Below, one piece after another: positions 1 through 11,507 of a stretch of 64,000 nt of DNA. The notes under the pieces were generated by a model. It was not told the origin of the DNA, made no database searches, and saw only the letters and a list, made by a program, of their open reading frames with translations. Positions within the stretch are counted from its first letter, which is position 1; every line of letters begins with the position of its first letter. Location: assembly GCA_963082875.1 (NCBI GenBank), contig OY720101.1, positions 10,749,671 to 10,813,670 on the forward strand, read 5' to 3'. The translations under genes were made by a program, and so were the position numbers. This stretch comes from Corella eumyota. Its lineage: Eukaryota > Chordata > Ascidiacea > Phlebobranchia > Corellidae.

Positions 1-919
1 AATGCACGGAGCTCCGGACATTTTGGTATCAAAAAATAGAGCAATTCTTTCTATAGAGCAATTCTTCCTACGGTTTGGAGTGCCTTGCGAAATTATAAGC
101 GATCAAGGTTCAAACTTTGAGTCCCACCTGTTTAAAGAAACGATGAAGGCTTTTGATATTGTAAAAACCAGAACTACACCATATTGCCGCAAGCAGACGG
201 AATGGTCGAACGATTTAATCGAACTTTAGAGGCTCAGTTAGCAATGTCTGTAGAAAAAGGTCAACGCGATTGGGATCAACAATTGCCATATATATTAATG
301 GCATATCGTACAGCAGTACATGAAAGTACAGAGCATACTCCAGCCAAACTAATGTTTGGCAGGGAAATAAATTTACCTACAGACTTTATATTCGGTCGAC
401 CGAAAATCACTAAATATTCAGCGTGGGAATTTGCAAAGAAAGCTCAAATCAACATTGATGAAGCTCACAAATTTGCTCGAACAAAATACATTTATCCGGC
501 CGAAAAATGAAAAAGTATTACGATCGTTCCACTGCGACAAAGTTACTAAACGAACAGGAACCTGTATGGCTGCATTGCCCCCAAAGAAAAAAAAATCCCC
601 AAAACTGTCGTCGCCGTGGCAAGGTCCATTTAAGATAATAAAGCGTATTAACGACGTGGTGTACCGGATCAGACGTTCACCAAAACATCAGTCAAAAGTC
701 GTAAACAGAAACCGGTTATGGCGTTATAGTTTAAAGTTGCCAATCAACTGGTATCGAAACAATAATGGTCGAAGCAATACACCAGTACAAACGATTAATC
801 CACAGATTGAAAACACGGACATCCTATCTTATCTAATGGTATTAATTCACCAACCTCACGCAGAGGCCGCAACATTAATATTCCACATCGTTATCGTTAA
901 AAACCCACCGTACTTTTCT
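1..919 (+). mobile_element. Ty3/gypsy retrotransposon fossil, 3' part of pol (integrase)
   Basis: This is the 3' end of a Ty3/gypsy-type pol gene, running off the left edge of the window. Recognisable parts are the integrase core, with its DQGSNF motif and the downstream VERFNRTL region typical of gypsy integrases, then a C-terminal chromatin-binding-like segment with WQGPFKII. The copy is broken, with about two breaks in the visible part, and no LTR, gag or reverse transcriptase lies inside the window. It ends where similarity to the second duplication copy begins (920), so it abuts or created the left breakpoint. It probably lies in an intron of the gene that continues at 1021. Age cannot be judged without its LTRs; many codons are still readable, so it is not very ancient. 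Confidence 0.85.
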
Positions 920-1020
920 TTATTTAAAATAATTGTTTATTACTGTTCTAGATGTAAATATATTAACCCAACAACTTTTTTTAAATTTCATTAAAACATT
1001 TTAATTTCTAATTTATTTAG

Positions 1021-4000
1021 GGTAATGTAGGTAACATTCAATCAAATAATGTAAAGCAAGTGCCAAGTGTTAAACAATGGTTTAATTCCGAGCTCCAGTT
1101 ACAATACGTAATACGAAGACATGGCGAGTCTTTGTTTCAGAGAAATGACAACTTAAAAGCTGCTGACGTTTTTTCCTTCATATTGTCCGTTGCGAACGAA
1201 ACGTCATTACTGTATCAGGAGGTATTATAAATTTTAATAGGATTATATGGACATGAACAATAAAGCGGCAAAACTTTTTCTTATTTTATTGTTCTTATTT
1301 CAACATTTTACTTAGTAAAATTACACCGCGTGAATAACTTTAGTACCTCCGCATCGATGTAACGCAGTTGAAGAAAACATGTTTAAAGCGTACTGTATTA
1401 CAGTTTTTGTTATTTAGGTTTCCATCAAATTAGAAATGATAAACCAAGGATTTGATTATTATGGCAACACAAATGAATATGCACCAGACTTGGACTGGAT
1501 GTATTTAACCACAATAACTGACAAGTTAATTGTGCTCGGTTTGGCAATCGAAGATGCATATAATGGTGTTATGGAAGATGTAAGTGGGAATATTAAGTTA
1601 AAATAACAAAGTTAGTCTAAATTTATATGTTGCACGAATACGCAATACATGTTAAAAGTTAATTATCTTGTCAGCGAACTAGATTACAAAGAATTTAAAA
1701 TTTTTAATAAAATACATATTAGTTGCCAATGCAAGAGTAAAAATGTACTTATTTAAACACCAAAAAAGTTTCGTAATAAAAACAATTACTGACAAATTTT
1801 ACATTTATTTTTATTTTTTAGCTTGAAGACATAGCGCAAGTAAGCCTGGCGTTACAACCCGTTGTGAGTTTATCAGTAACAAAACAACAAAAAGAACTTG
1901 ACTACATGGAAACTGAACTTAAAAGTGCATTAAAATTGTTTGTTAAAGCTTTAAAGCAGCTTGAGCTAACAATGACTGCAGAAATGGTTCAAATTCAAAT
2001 CTATGTTCCACTGGCAATTGCTGTAGACAAGGTAACTCTGCTTACAAATAAACGTAAATATTACCTTTGCTAATTCATTTTGTTTTTGTTTCTATCACAT
2101 ATACTAGATAAATGACGCTAATTTCGGGGCATTACTTGGAGGTATGGTTGCATACGCAGGAGGTTTATTGTTTGAAAAGCCATTTGATGCTGTAAAAGGA
2201 GCTTTTGAGGTGCAGTTGCGTTAGTTTTAGGGACTGTGATGTTGATGAGTAAATGTTGTAAGATTTTAACAAATATAACCAAGTTTAAAATAAATAAAAA
2301 ATATGTTTAATTTATTTAAATATTTTGTCTTTATAAATATGCTTACGTCATTTACGTTAACAAATAAGGTTTACAGGTTATCGATGCTCTTTCTCGGAAA
2401 CCAGATTGCGATGCACCATCCATAGCCCAAGCCTCCATTTACCTTGAGGAAAAGTAAGACAAATTTACCCGAAAACACTTTTTATTTGTTAATTAGCTTA
2501 ATTGCACTTGTACAATTTTGTGTTTAGTTTAAACTTTGCGTACGAGTTTCAGTTGATTAAGCCAGAAGACCTTGATTTTACGACTATGGATGCTTCAGTC
2601 GTGCCCGCAATAATGTTGAGCGAACTTGCTAAACACAAAGGAAAGCTGCTCGCAGAACTTCATTGTTTATTTCAAAACGACAATTCTGACGTTGTTCGTA
2701 TTTATTAAACTTTAACCCTAAATTTGATGATGTTAAACATCTTATATAAGTGTTATTACATAACAAATTACTTTTAAATACCTTTATTGTTATGATTGTT
2801 TAGGTGATAAACTTGGAACGATTAATAGATAATTACTTTAGGGACGGAGCATTAAGAATTGGGCTCATATATCGAATTATGAATATTGACGTACAGCTTA
2901 AGGTTAGAAATTATATCTTAATATCTTAAACAAGGAGTAATACAACAATGAATTATGTTTGCTGAATGATTGTTATTTGAAAACAAAATAAAAAACAAAC
3001 ATCACTTAACAAACAACGACCATGGTGCAAAACCATGATTTTTTTGTTCAGGCTATATCTTACAACAAAGTTCTCCTTGACGACGTTCAAAACACGGTCG
3101 ATGAGGCTGTCGCTCATGCTCAAAACAGTGTACCTACTTTCATAAAAATGTCGTTTACTGATCTATTATCAGGTTTTTACCGCCGTTTTTAAATACAAAC
3201 ATTTTTACAAGGTTAATATATATCAATTATATTAGATAAAAGTTTTTTTTTATTAAAGCATGTATCAGGAGCAAGAAAACATAATAATGAAAGAAATATA
3301 CGAGCTTTCAAAGTCTTATCAATTTCTTTGTTTGTGGGATTTTGATGTCCTAAGTAATTATTATGGATACTTTAACGACGAGGTAACAATTTTATAAAAT
3401 CAGTAATTATTTTTAGTTAAAATTTGGCACATTTTTTTTGTTTAAATTACGTCTTGTAAATCTTATCAATACGTTTAATAATTTGTCAGAAATAAAATAA
3501 AAAAAATTATAAATATTCTAAGGTACTAGTGTCGAATACGGGTCAATTGATGGGAATGCTTGAGTTGCTATCTATTCCAAATAACTTGGAGGGACAACGA
3601 GATGTTTTTTTAAATATTGTCGCATCCTCAGCTGGCCCTTCTTCTCACGTGTTTAACTCCTTTTGGGAGTATAACAAAGTATTTAAATAAAATATTGGTT
3701 ACCACGTATGCTTTTTTTATGTAATTGTTAATTTAAAATTAAATTCAAATGAATGAAATTTGTATAGGTGTATTTATAGTTTTGTTTTGATTTATAGTTT
3801 GGTTTAAAACACAGAATTCTTGGCTTCAAGTTAATTATATAATTTATTGCAATATTTTAAAGGAAACTCATCCCGAAGTATTTGAAGAACTTTATCTTAA
3901 TGGTAACTTTACCATTAAAATAAACATTGGCCCAAATGACGTTACTACAATAGGGTGCACTAATTGTTACAACGGGCGATTGGAAGCGTTTTACATTGAG

Positions 4001-5111
4001 CTGGATGGACAACCCCAAGCTGTTAACATTCATCTAAGTGCGTTTAACTTAATTGAAGCTTTTTTTGGACTAAAAAAGAGAATATCCGTTACTAAATCTG
4101 AGTTTAAATTAAAATACAAAAAATATTTTTTCAGAATTAAAAAAAATAGTTACATAAAAATATCTTTACAGAGTCTATGTCAGGGTATCGCACATGGGGG
4201 ATTCGAACTTTTTAGTACCATACAACAACGGAACAAATGGACTTCAACTTTTGCAACAAACTTCTGAGAATAGTGACGGTGGTCACGTGATGAGTTTTGA
4301 CATGTCAGATTTTGTGACGTCTATAGCTGACCCTGCCCTCGGGAACAAATTTTTGAATGAAGTATGGTTTTATGTTGTTATTCAGCCTATACATTTAAAA
4401 AGTTATTAAATATTTATTTTTTTATTTAGCCTGTTCAGTAATTATGTTGTCTTGGTTTCAGATTTTAGGCTACTAGTTGAATTTTTAAACTGTTTGAATT
4501 AACTAAAACTGAATTCAAGTGGGGTCGTTATTGTTTTTACTTATGTTTTTAGAAACATATCTTCTGCGAAAACAGCAACGAATTTTTTGGTTCAAAACCT
4601 TGTAAAAGTCCCTATGCTTCTTACGTCGTAGTTGTACCAAAAACTGAAGGTTTGGTTTGTAGTTTGGATCCTAACAACATCGTATCAGGAACTAATTGCC
4701 AAGATCTTGACTATACAAAGTAATATAAAATTATGTAAAGTAAAACTTTCGACATTTTGTGAATTCAAATTTTATTTGTAACTTCAAATTTTTTTTTTCA
4801 ATTAAAACAGGTTTGATACAATTCGTGTTTACACGAAGATTAAGTCGTGGAGTAACTATCCAACAAAACCCGACCCAAGTACAATGAAAAGGTAAATATT
4901 AGTTTTCGAACAGGTTTTACTACAGCTAAAAATATTTAAACGACCGATTTTCTAAGTATTGTGTCGTTAAAATAGCATTTTTGCTAACGATAATAAAATT
5001 ATATTACAAAAAATGACAGAACTTTTAAAAGGTAACCATTTTATGAAAGTCCGTTAACAATTTATTTATTTGTTTAGGTTAATTAAAGAACTGTCGAAAA
5101 AAAATCAATAA
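1021..5111 (+). CDS. Large predicted secreted protein, copy A, last 15 exons
   Basis: The exons I can phase are 1021-1221, 1418-1579, 1822-2031, 2108-2209, 2377-2453, 2528-2693, 2804-2902, 3052-3152, 3259-3382, 3523-3678, 3863-4101, 4172-4361, 4553-4719, 4811-4891 and 5078-5111. Together they give 702 codons and a stop in one frame. The phase is kept only if the weak donor GTTTAC at 3153 is used. The product is the helical C-terminal half seen in the copy at 47118-50368, plus about 137 residues that copy deleted. Motifs include RRHGESLFQRND, GGMVAYAGGLLF and a Cys-containing tail. The terminal TAA overlaps an AATAAA poly(A) signal. The 5' exons are not in the window: they are either beyond the retrotransposon or lost. 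The ends of the 2528-2693 exon are uncertain by 3 bp. No named family is recognised. Confidence 0.68.
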
Positions 5112-6347
5112 AAATTTAATAGGTAAAATCTTGGTAAAAAATTGGTGTTGAATAAAAGAACCTAATTGAATATAATTTTCTTATTTTTTTAAATTTAATG
5201 CCAAATTGGCATTTTAATAGAAATATTTAAATGAAGTCAAACACACGTCGTAAATACAAAGCCTAATTAATCTATTTCGGGTTGAAATTCAAATTAGTAC
5301 TAGCCACTTACGTCTTTAATTAAAAAAACCTTTAATATTTAACCGCCATTTCATAGTAGGTTTAACAATAACTAATATGGAAAGACAGATTGGTTTTAAT
5401 TAGATCAGTAAATTGTGTGAGTTGATTTAAAACGCAAAACTTGTTTTTATTTATAAATCTTTTTTTTCGGCAGACTGACTTAAACCAAAAGTAACGTTGT
5501 GAAAAATCAGCTTTATAAGTTTTTACCGAAGTGTTCAACACAGCAACATATGGAAAAGCGTTCTTTAGACTGATTTGGATATATTATTTAAGCAAGTTTG
5601 GGAAAATTGTGCAACTATTATTGTTAAAGATCAACACTTTATAAAATCGATAAAGTTTGTCTTTCTTAAAAATTTATGTAAAGTATAATTCTTTTAAACA
5701 ACTAAACCATGACAAAGTCACCAATATCTCATTAAAACATTTTTGTATGTGTAAAAATGCGTTTAAGAATTTACTTAAACAAATGCTACTTGAGCCATAA
5801 GGTCGTGAAAATACATAAAAAATGTTGAAATTAACTTTAATTGCAATTTAGTATAAAAAACATATGTGTGCTTTAGTATAAAAAAAATTTGCCCTGAAAA
5901 AATTAGATGCAGAGATAACAAAACATATTTTCAACTTGTATTGTTCCTTCTCTTCATTCTTCTTCTTGTCTTTTATAGGTAAATTAAACTTGTCTCTTAT
6001 AGTAAAAATGTTTAACTTTAATTTATATTTTTTAAAGCTTTTTTTATTATTATATTTTGTTTAACTTGCCTAATATATAAAAAAAATAAAATGTGAAGAA
6101 ACCAAAAAACATACCAATTGTAGCTGCTGCTTTTTTTCTTTTCGCATTGTCTTCTATTTTTTTATAATGTATATTGCTTTAGTTTTTTTGGAAATAAGCA
6201 GCACATTATCATACAACGCTTGCTGATGTTGCCGTATTCAGGCAAACACGTTAAACAGCGCTTTATAACAACTTTAAAAAAAACAAATGCATTTTTTCTT
6301 TTTGTTCTTTTTTAAGAAACTTTTTTACCCACTTTATATATACTTTT
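5112..6347. other. AT-rich intergenic stretch without a recognised gene
   Basis: This 3' flank of the large gene contains short T-runs and stop-rich sequence in all frames. I see no gene, tRNA or repeat family in it. It recurs almost unchanged at 50369-51604, as expected for part of the duplication. Confidence 0.6.
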
Positions 6348-6594
6348 TATATATACCTTTGTTCTTGATGTGGGAAAGTCGAATGTGCAACCTAATCATA
6401 TAGTAACAACTTTAACCACAACCGAATCTCAAGTTGCCTGTGGCGGTTTGGAATATTATAGATCATAACTGCCCAATAATTATGCTGCTGATTAAGTGCT
6501 GGCTTAGCGGAGTTTATACCATTTATGTCGCCTTACTTAAGGGCGTTACAGCATGAGGCAGTGGGGATATTCTTACCACTACACTACGCTGCCG
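6348..6594 (-). mobile_element. tRNA-derived SINE (internally shortened), minus strand
   Basis: Read on the minus strand this begins CGGCAGCG, continues with an A-box-like TAGTGTAGTGG, then has a body containing GTAACGCCCTTAAGTAAGG, and ends with a tail near CCCACATCAAG followed by TATATA. The same order is seen in the plus-strand copy at 17183-17459, which keeps a B-box-like GTTTGATTCCC that this copy has lost. The A box and B box point to a tRNA-derived SINE. The family name is not known to me. It is duplicated at 51605-51851. Confidence 0.7.
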
Positions 6595-6599
6595 ATATA

Positions 6600-6740
6600 T
6601 ATTTTTGTTGTTGATGTGTAGATAGACTTTGATGTGTAGATAGACTTAGTTTCCTTTGTCAGTTTGGAATATAATCAATTATAATTGCCCAATAATGACA
6701 ATATTTTAGCTGCTGATTAAGAGCTGGCTCAGAAGTGTTC
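6600..6740 (-). mobile_element. SINE tail fragment, minus strand
   Basis: This short piece resembles the 3' half of the neighbouring SINE: it has the CAGTTTGGAATATAAT and GCTGCTGATTAAGAGCTGGC blocks but no tRNA-like head. A 20-bp unit around GATGTGTAGATAGACTT is repeated in tandem at its left end. It is repeated at 51857-51997. Confidence 0.55.
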
Positions 6741-6756
6741 TGACTACAGGGACGCG

Positions 6757-7180
6757 AAATTTGAAGGATTGGAAAATAGAGGAACGGAAGTTGAAGGAAC
6801 AGAAAATGAAAGAACAGAAAAATAAAAAAAAACGAATTATAGGGAAACAGAAATTAAAGGATATTATTTTAAAAATAAACGGGCATTCACAAAATAGGGT
6901 AAGGATATGCTGGGGTTATAAAAAATTAAATACCGCTTATTAGTTCTCAAAAAAATGACAGTCATTTCAAGTAAAAAGTTGACGATTTCGCGTTTTAGAA
7001 TTTGAGATTCCGCCCTCTCCTATTTTGCTTATATTCATTTTCCGTTTCCTTCGTTTTCAGGTTCTTTATTTTTTTTTATTATTTGCCGTTCCTTTATTTT
7101 TCGGTTTCTTTATTTTTTGTTTTCTTATTTTTTGGTTCCTTTATTTTCCGTTCTTTCAATTTCGATTCCCTAATTTTCAT
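6757..7180. repeat. Purine-rich / pyrimidine-rich inverted tracts
   Basis: 6757-6880 is almost pure purine (GGAACAGAAAAT-like units) and 7013-7180 is almost pure pyrimidine (TTCTTTATTTTTCGG-like units). The second reads as a loose reverse complement of the first. The pair could form a long imperfect fold-back. The open frames here are low-complexity and I do not regard them as coding. The same block is at 52014-52437. Confidence 0.6.
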
Positions 7181-7183
7181 GGA

Positions 7184-7405
7184 CCCCAGACTGCTCCAGA
7201 CCATAGAGATACTAATATATATATATGTATATAGAGATACTAATATATATACTGCTCCAGACCATAGAGATACTAATATATATATATATATATATTAATA
7301 TCTCTATGGTCCGGAGCAGTCTGGGGTAAAAAAAATATATAGCGTGGTGTTGTAGTCTGGAGCATAGAGATACTAATATATATATATATATATATATTAT
7401 TGTTG

Positions 7406-7436
<31 letters not shown>

Positions 7437-7490
7437 TATCTCTATGCTGTATATATTAGCTGTATATATTAAACAACACCACGCTGCCGG
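7184..7490. repeat. Two nested AT-cored palindromes ending in a SINE head
   Basis: The first palindrome (7184-7326) has arms of about 38 bp starting CCCCAGACTGCTCC and ending GGAGCAGTCTGGGG, with only about two mismatches. The second (7341-7485) has arms starting AGCGTGGTGTTG and ending CAACACCACGCT, with long TA runs between. The last bases, ACCACGCTGCCGG, are the reverse complement of the SINE 5' end, so SINE material is built into the structure. The block is duplicated at 52441-52747, where one TA run differs in length. Confidence 0.8.
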
Positions 7491-7892
7491 TCTTTTCTAT
7501 TATTTCGTTTTTTTTTCCATGTAGATCAATATGTAATTTGAAGTATTTCATTAATGGACTAAAAGTATGTTTATTAAAAAGATATGCATTTAATTTAAAT
7601 AAGTTTACTTTAAACAAGTATTTGTTACATACGAGTGGTGAATATGTTGCGTGAGTGTGGCACCAAGCGACTATCACTGTTATTACATCGATTTTTAAGC
7701 TTTTCAGTTAGTTAACAAAATCTCCCGGCAAATTGGAAATATTTTTTAGTAAAAGAATTGAGAAAGAGATACGCGGTCAGCAGATGAACGAATAGTAAAA
7801 CGAAACTTCACGTAAGTTAAAAAGTTTAACTTAAATTTTATTCGTGTAGAAACACATGCAGACAGCCTTGGCGCAAAACAAAGTACAGATAA

Positions 7893-9101
7893 GGTAACCA
7901 GACACTTCGGCCCCCGGACACTTCGGCCAAAAATTTTTTTTCAAAACAGCGGGGATTTTGCATTTTAATTACCGCGATAAATTTTATTTTCGCGTAGTTA
8001 TATACAGTTTTTTAGACAGTATTTGAAACAAAATGAGCAGTAAATTAATATTTTTTATCAATAATAATGTGCAAGAACATGTTATCTTCCTTTTGCCGTG
8101 TCAATTTTTTAATTTTACAAACTAAAACCTATAAAAAACTAATTTTAAAAGCGCGCGCTTTTAGGTGACGAAGGACAATGCATAATGATATCTCGTATTT
8201 TGCCAAATAGTGCCGCCTTTCCAAACAATATTTGAAGAAAATAGAGCGTTAATTTTTTATTTTTTACACTGAGGATTATGCATAAATATGTTATCTTTCT
8301 TTTCCCGTGTCAATTTTTTAATTTTACAAACTAAAACCTATAAAAAACTTATTTTGAAAGCGCGCGCTTTAAGGTGACACAAGACGATGATGCATTATGA
8401 TATCACGTGTTTTGCGAAATAGGGCCGTCTTTCTAAACGATATTTGAAGAAAATAGATCATTAATTAATCATTTTTTACACTGAGGAATGTGCATAAATA
8501 TGTTATTAGTTATTGCCCGTGTTAATGTATATAAATTGATATACTAAAACACAAAGAATAAAAGGTTTAAAGAGTTGCCAAAAGATTTGTCCTGCAAAAA
8601 AACGGCGGGGAGTCGGCGATGAAATTCCCGTGTATAAAGTCAGCTTTTTTTTATAGGTTTTAGTTTGTAAAATTAAAAAACTGACACGGGAAAAGAAAGA
8701 TAACATATTCATGCATATTCCTCAGTGTAAAAAACAAAAAATTAACGCTCTATTTTCTTCAAATATTGTTTGGAAAGGCGGGACTATTTGGCAAAATACG
8801 AGATATCATTATGCATTGTCCTCCGTCACCTAAAAGCGCGCGCTTTCAAAATTAGTTTTTTATAGGTTTTAGTTTGTAAAATTAAAAAATTGACACGGCA
8901 AAAGAAAGATAACATGTTCTTGCACATTATTATTATAATAAAATATTAATTTACTGCTTATTTTGTTTCAAATACTGTCTAAAAAACTGTATATAACTAC
9001 GCGAAAATAAAATTTATCGCGGTAATTAAAATGCAAAATCCCCGCTGTTTTGAAAAAAAAATTTTGGCCGAAGTGTCCGGGGGCCGAAGTGTCTGGCATT
9101 C
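7893..9101. mobile_element. Mutator-like non-autonomous fold-back element, copy 1
   Basis: The element is bounded by a perfect 9-bp target duplication, TACAGATAA, at 7884-7892 and 9102-9110. Its ends are inverted: GGTAACCAGACACTTCGGCC on the left, and GAATGCCAGACACTTCGG as the reverse complement on the right. Inside, arms of several hundred bases read as reverse complements (for example the GCGCGCGCTTTTAGGTGACG block near 8150 and 8830). There is no transposase frame. A 9-bp target duplication with long inverted arms is the usual mark of Mutator-like elements, which is the basis for the family guess. It repeats at 53150-54358. Confidence 0.82.
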
Positions 9102-9273
9102 TACAGATAATACTAAAGGGTAGCCAGTCACCTTTTGACTTTGGCTTGCACACACTTCTAACTTCTGTTGCCGTCGGCCGAAGTTTATTTTTGTTAAACA
9201 GTTGGGTGCTCACATTTTAATAACCTCAAAAAATGTTTGCTGGCCGAGGTGCCTGGCATTTATACTAAATTAC

Positions 9274-10857
9274 GAATGCCAGACACTTCGGCCAAGACAC
9301 TTCGGCCAAAATTTTTTTTCAAAACAGCGGGGATTTTGCATTTTAATTACCGCTGGAAATTTTATTTTCGCGTAGTTTTATACAGTTTTTTAGACAGTAT
9401 TTAAAACAAAATAAGCAGTAAATTTATATTTTTTTTAATAATAATGTGCAAAAACAAGTTATCTTTCTTTTGGCATGTCAATTTTTTAATTTTACAAACT
9501 AAAACCTATAAAAAACTAATTTTGAAAGCGCGCGCTTTTAGGTGACGGAGGACAATGCATAAGGTTATCTCGTATTTTGCCAAATAGTGCTGCCATTCCA
9601 AACAATATTTATAGAAAATAAAACATTAATTTTTTATTTTTTACACTGAGGATGGGGACCGGAAGCTTCGGCCAGAAGGTTCGGCCTGCAAAAAACGCGG
9701 GGGTCGGTGACGAAATTGCCGCGTAAAATGTCAGCTTAAGACCATATTTTACCGATATTCAAAATAAAATTTCACAAATAGTATAATACATAAAAAATTT
9801 TTAATAAGTTGTTACGATAAATATAAATGTAAGTTTTTAGAATATATATTTTTTTTTAAATTGTTGTCTTAAAAATGTCTTTTTAAAACGGATTAAAGAC
9901 GGGCGCTCATGCCCTACAAAATTTACTTTCGGCCTGCATAATTTTTCATCTAACTGCGGGAAGTCCACGACGTAAAGCCCGCGTTTGATGTCAACGTAAC
10001 ACCGTATTTATCGAAATTCAAAATTTTACGACGAATCGCTCTCGGCCTGCGAAATTTTTCATTAAACTGCGGGGAGTCTGCAACGTAAAGCCCACGTATA
10101 CCTTTAACGCAAGACCATATTTTACCAATATTTAAAATGAGATTTGACAAAAAGTAAAATAGTTAAAAAAGTTTTTAACCTGTTGTTAAGATAAATATAT
10201 ATGTTAATTTTTGGAATATTTATTTTTTTAAATTTTTTTTCTCGAAAACGTATTTTTGAAACGCATTAAAAACGAACGCTTTTGAGGTAAAAAATTCGTG
10301 CTAGAGTACATCACATTGATTTTAAACTTATATTATCAATATTTAAAACGAAATTACGAATAAGTTTAATTATAATTTCAATCCTACTGAAATAAAACGC
10401 ATTTCTAAAAAATTAAAAAACCATAACAAACACATAAGCATAAAATTTTACGAAAAAAATAAATTGCTTTAAAACAACTATTTAAAAGATAAACATCATT
10501 TTTTTCACGCTTTTGTAGTCAATCCAATATATAAAAAATTCCAAGTTTATTTAATATACAGCCCATTATGCATTGTCCTCCATCACCTAAAAGCGCACGC
10601 TTTCAAAATTAGTTTTTTATTGGTTTTAGTTTGTAAAATTAAAAAATTGACATGCCAAAAGAAAGATAACTTGTTTTTGCACATTATTATTAAAAAAAAT
10701 ATAAATTTACTGCTTATTTTGTTTTAAATACTGTCTAAAAAACTGTATATAACTACGCGAAAATAAATTTTCTCGCGGTAATTAAAATGCAAAATCCCCG
10801 CTGTTTTGAAAAAAAAATTTTGGCCGAAGTGTCCGGTGGCCAAAGTGTCTGGTTACC
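9274..10857. mobile_element. Mutator-like fold-back element, copy 2, with a nested second family
   Basis: A perfect 9-bp target duplication, CTAAATTAC, lies at 9265-9273 and 10858-10866. The ends are GAATGCCAGACACTTCGG on the left and GGTAACCAGACACTTTGGCC (reverse complement) on the right, the same termini as copy 1 in the opposite orientation. The arms share the GCGCGCGCTTTT block. Between about 9655 and 10560 sits material of a different fold-back family that begins GGGGACCGGAAGCTTCGGCC. The element is non-coding and repeats at 54531-56113. Confidence 0.82.
9655..10560. mobile_element. Second fold-back family (GGCCTGCAAAAAA type), nested copy
   Basis: The stretch opens with GGGGACCGGAAGCTTCGGCC and TTCGGCCTGCAAAAAACG, followed by repeated blocks of the form ACCATATTTTACC...AATATTTAAAAT. 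The same blocks occur at 17690-18236. The right boundary is soft: I see no clean terminal inverted repeat there. It splits the Mutator-like element, so it is probably the younger insertion. Confidence 0.55.
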
Positions 10858-11125
10858 CTAAATTACTATATGGGGAGTTGTGAGGGAATCTATGTAAACA
10901 TTAGCAAAAATTTGTGGAAAGCGTGGCAGGACGTACTGACGTAATATTTGTACTTTACAGTGGGTAGCGAAAAGCAAGAATAGTAGTATTTACCTTAAAA
11001 GTCAAAGGGTAATGTGGGATTAACTTAAAGTGCAAGAAATAATGTCGAATAGATATAAAAACTCTGCCCCCTTCTGCATTTTGCAAATTATCTGTTAATG
11101 CACATAGGCTGGTATTTCACCCACA

Positions 11126-11503
11126 GAATGCCAGACACCTTGGCCAAGACACTTCGGCCAAAAATTTTTTTTTTAAACAGTGGGGATTTCACATTTTAAT
11201 TACCGCAAAAAATTTTATTTTTGCGTATTCCAACACAGTTTTTTAGACAGTATTTAAAATAAAATAAGCAGTAAATTAATAGTTTTTTAAGGAATAATGT
11301 GCAAGAACATGTTATCCTTCTTTTCCTGTGTCAATTTTTTAATTTTACAAACTAAAACCTATAAAAAAACTAATTTTGAAAACACGCGCTTTTAGGTGAC
11401 ACAAGACAATGCGTTATGATATCACGTATTTTGCGAAATAGGGCTGTCTTTCTAAACAATATTTGAAGAAAATAGATTATTAATTATTATTTTTTGGCAA
11501 CTC
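11126..11503. mobile_element. Mutator-like fold-back element, one-arm remnant
   Basis: It starts with the family terminus GAATGCCAGACAC and runs through one arm, including the CAATTTTTTAATTTTAC and AGACAATGCGTTATG blocks, but no matching right terminus is seen before the TTAA element at 11508. The equivalent in copy B (56382-56745) lacks an internal repeat of the CACTTCGGCC unit. Confidence 0.65.
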
Positions 11504-11507
11504 TTAA

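Noticed and set aside
3158-3258. Apparent frame break in copy A between the exons at 3052 and 3259
   Set aside because: Using the donor at 3153 (GTC|GTTTAC) puts all 15 exons in a single frame. The donor is weak but occurs in an otherwise intact gene.
7002-7298. Phe-rich open frame of about 98 codons and its copy at 52259
   Set aside because: It is a translation of a pyrimidine tract and TA runs, low complexity with no conserved domain.
8968-9213. Short minus-strand open frames inside the fold-back elements
   Set aside because: They lie in transposon inverted arms, have no homology I recognise, and occur equally in both arms by chance.
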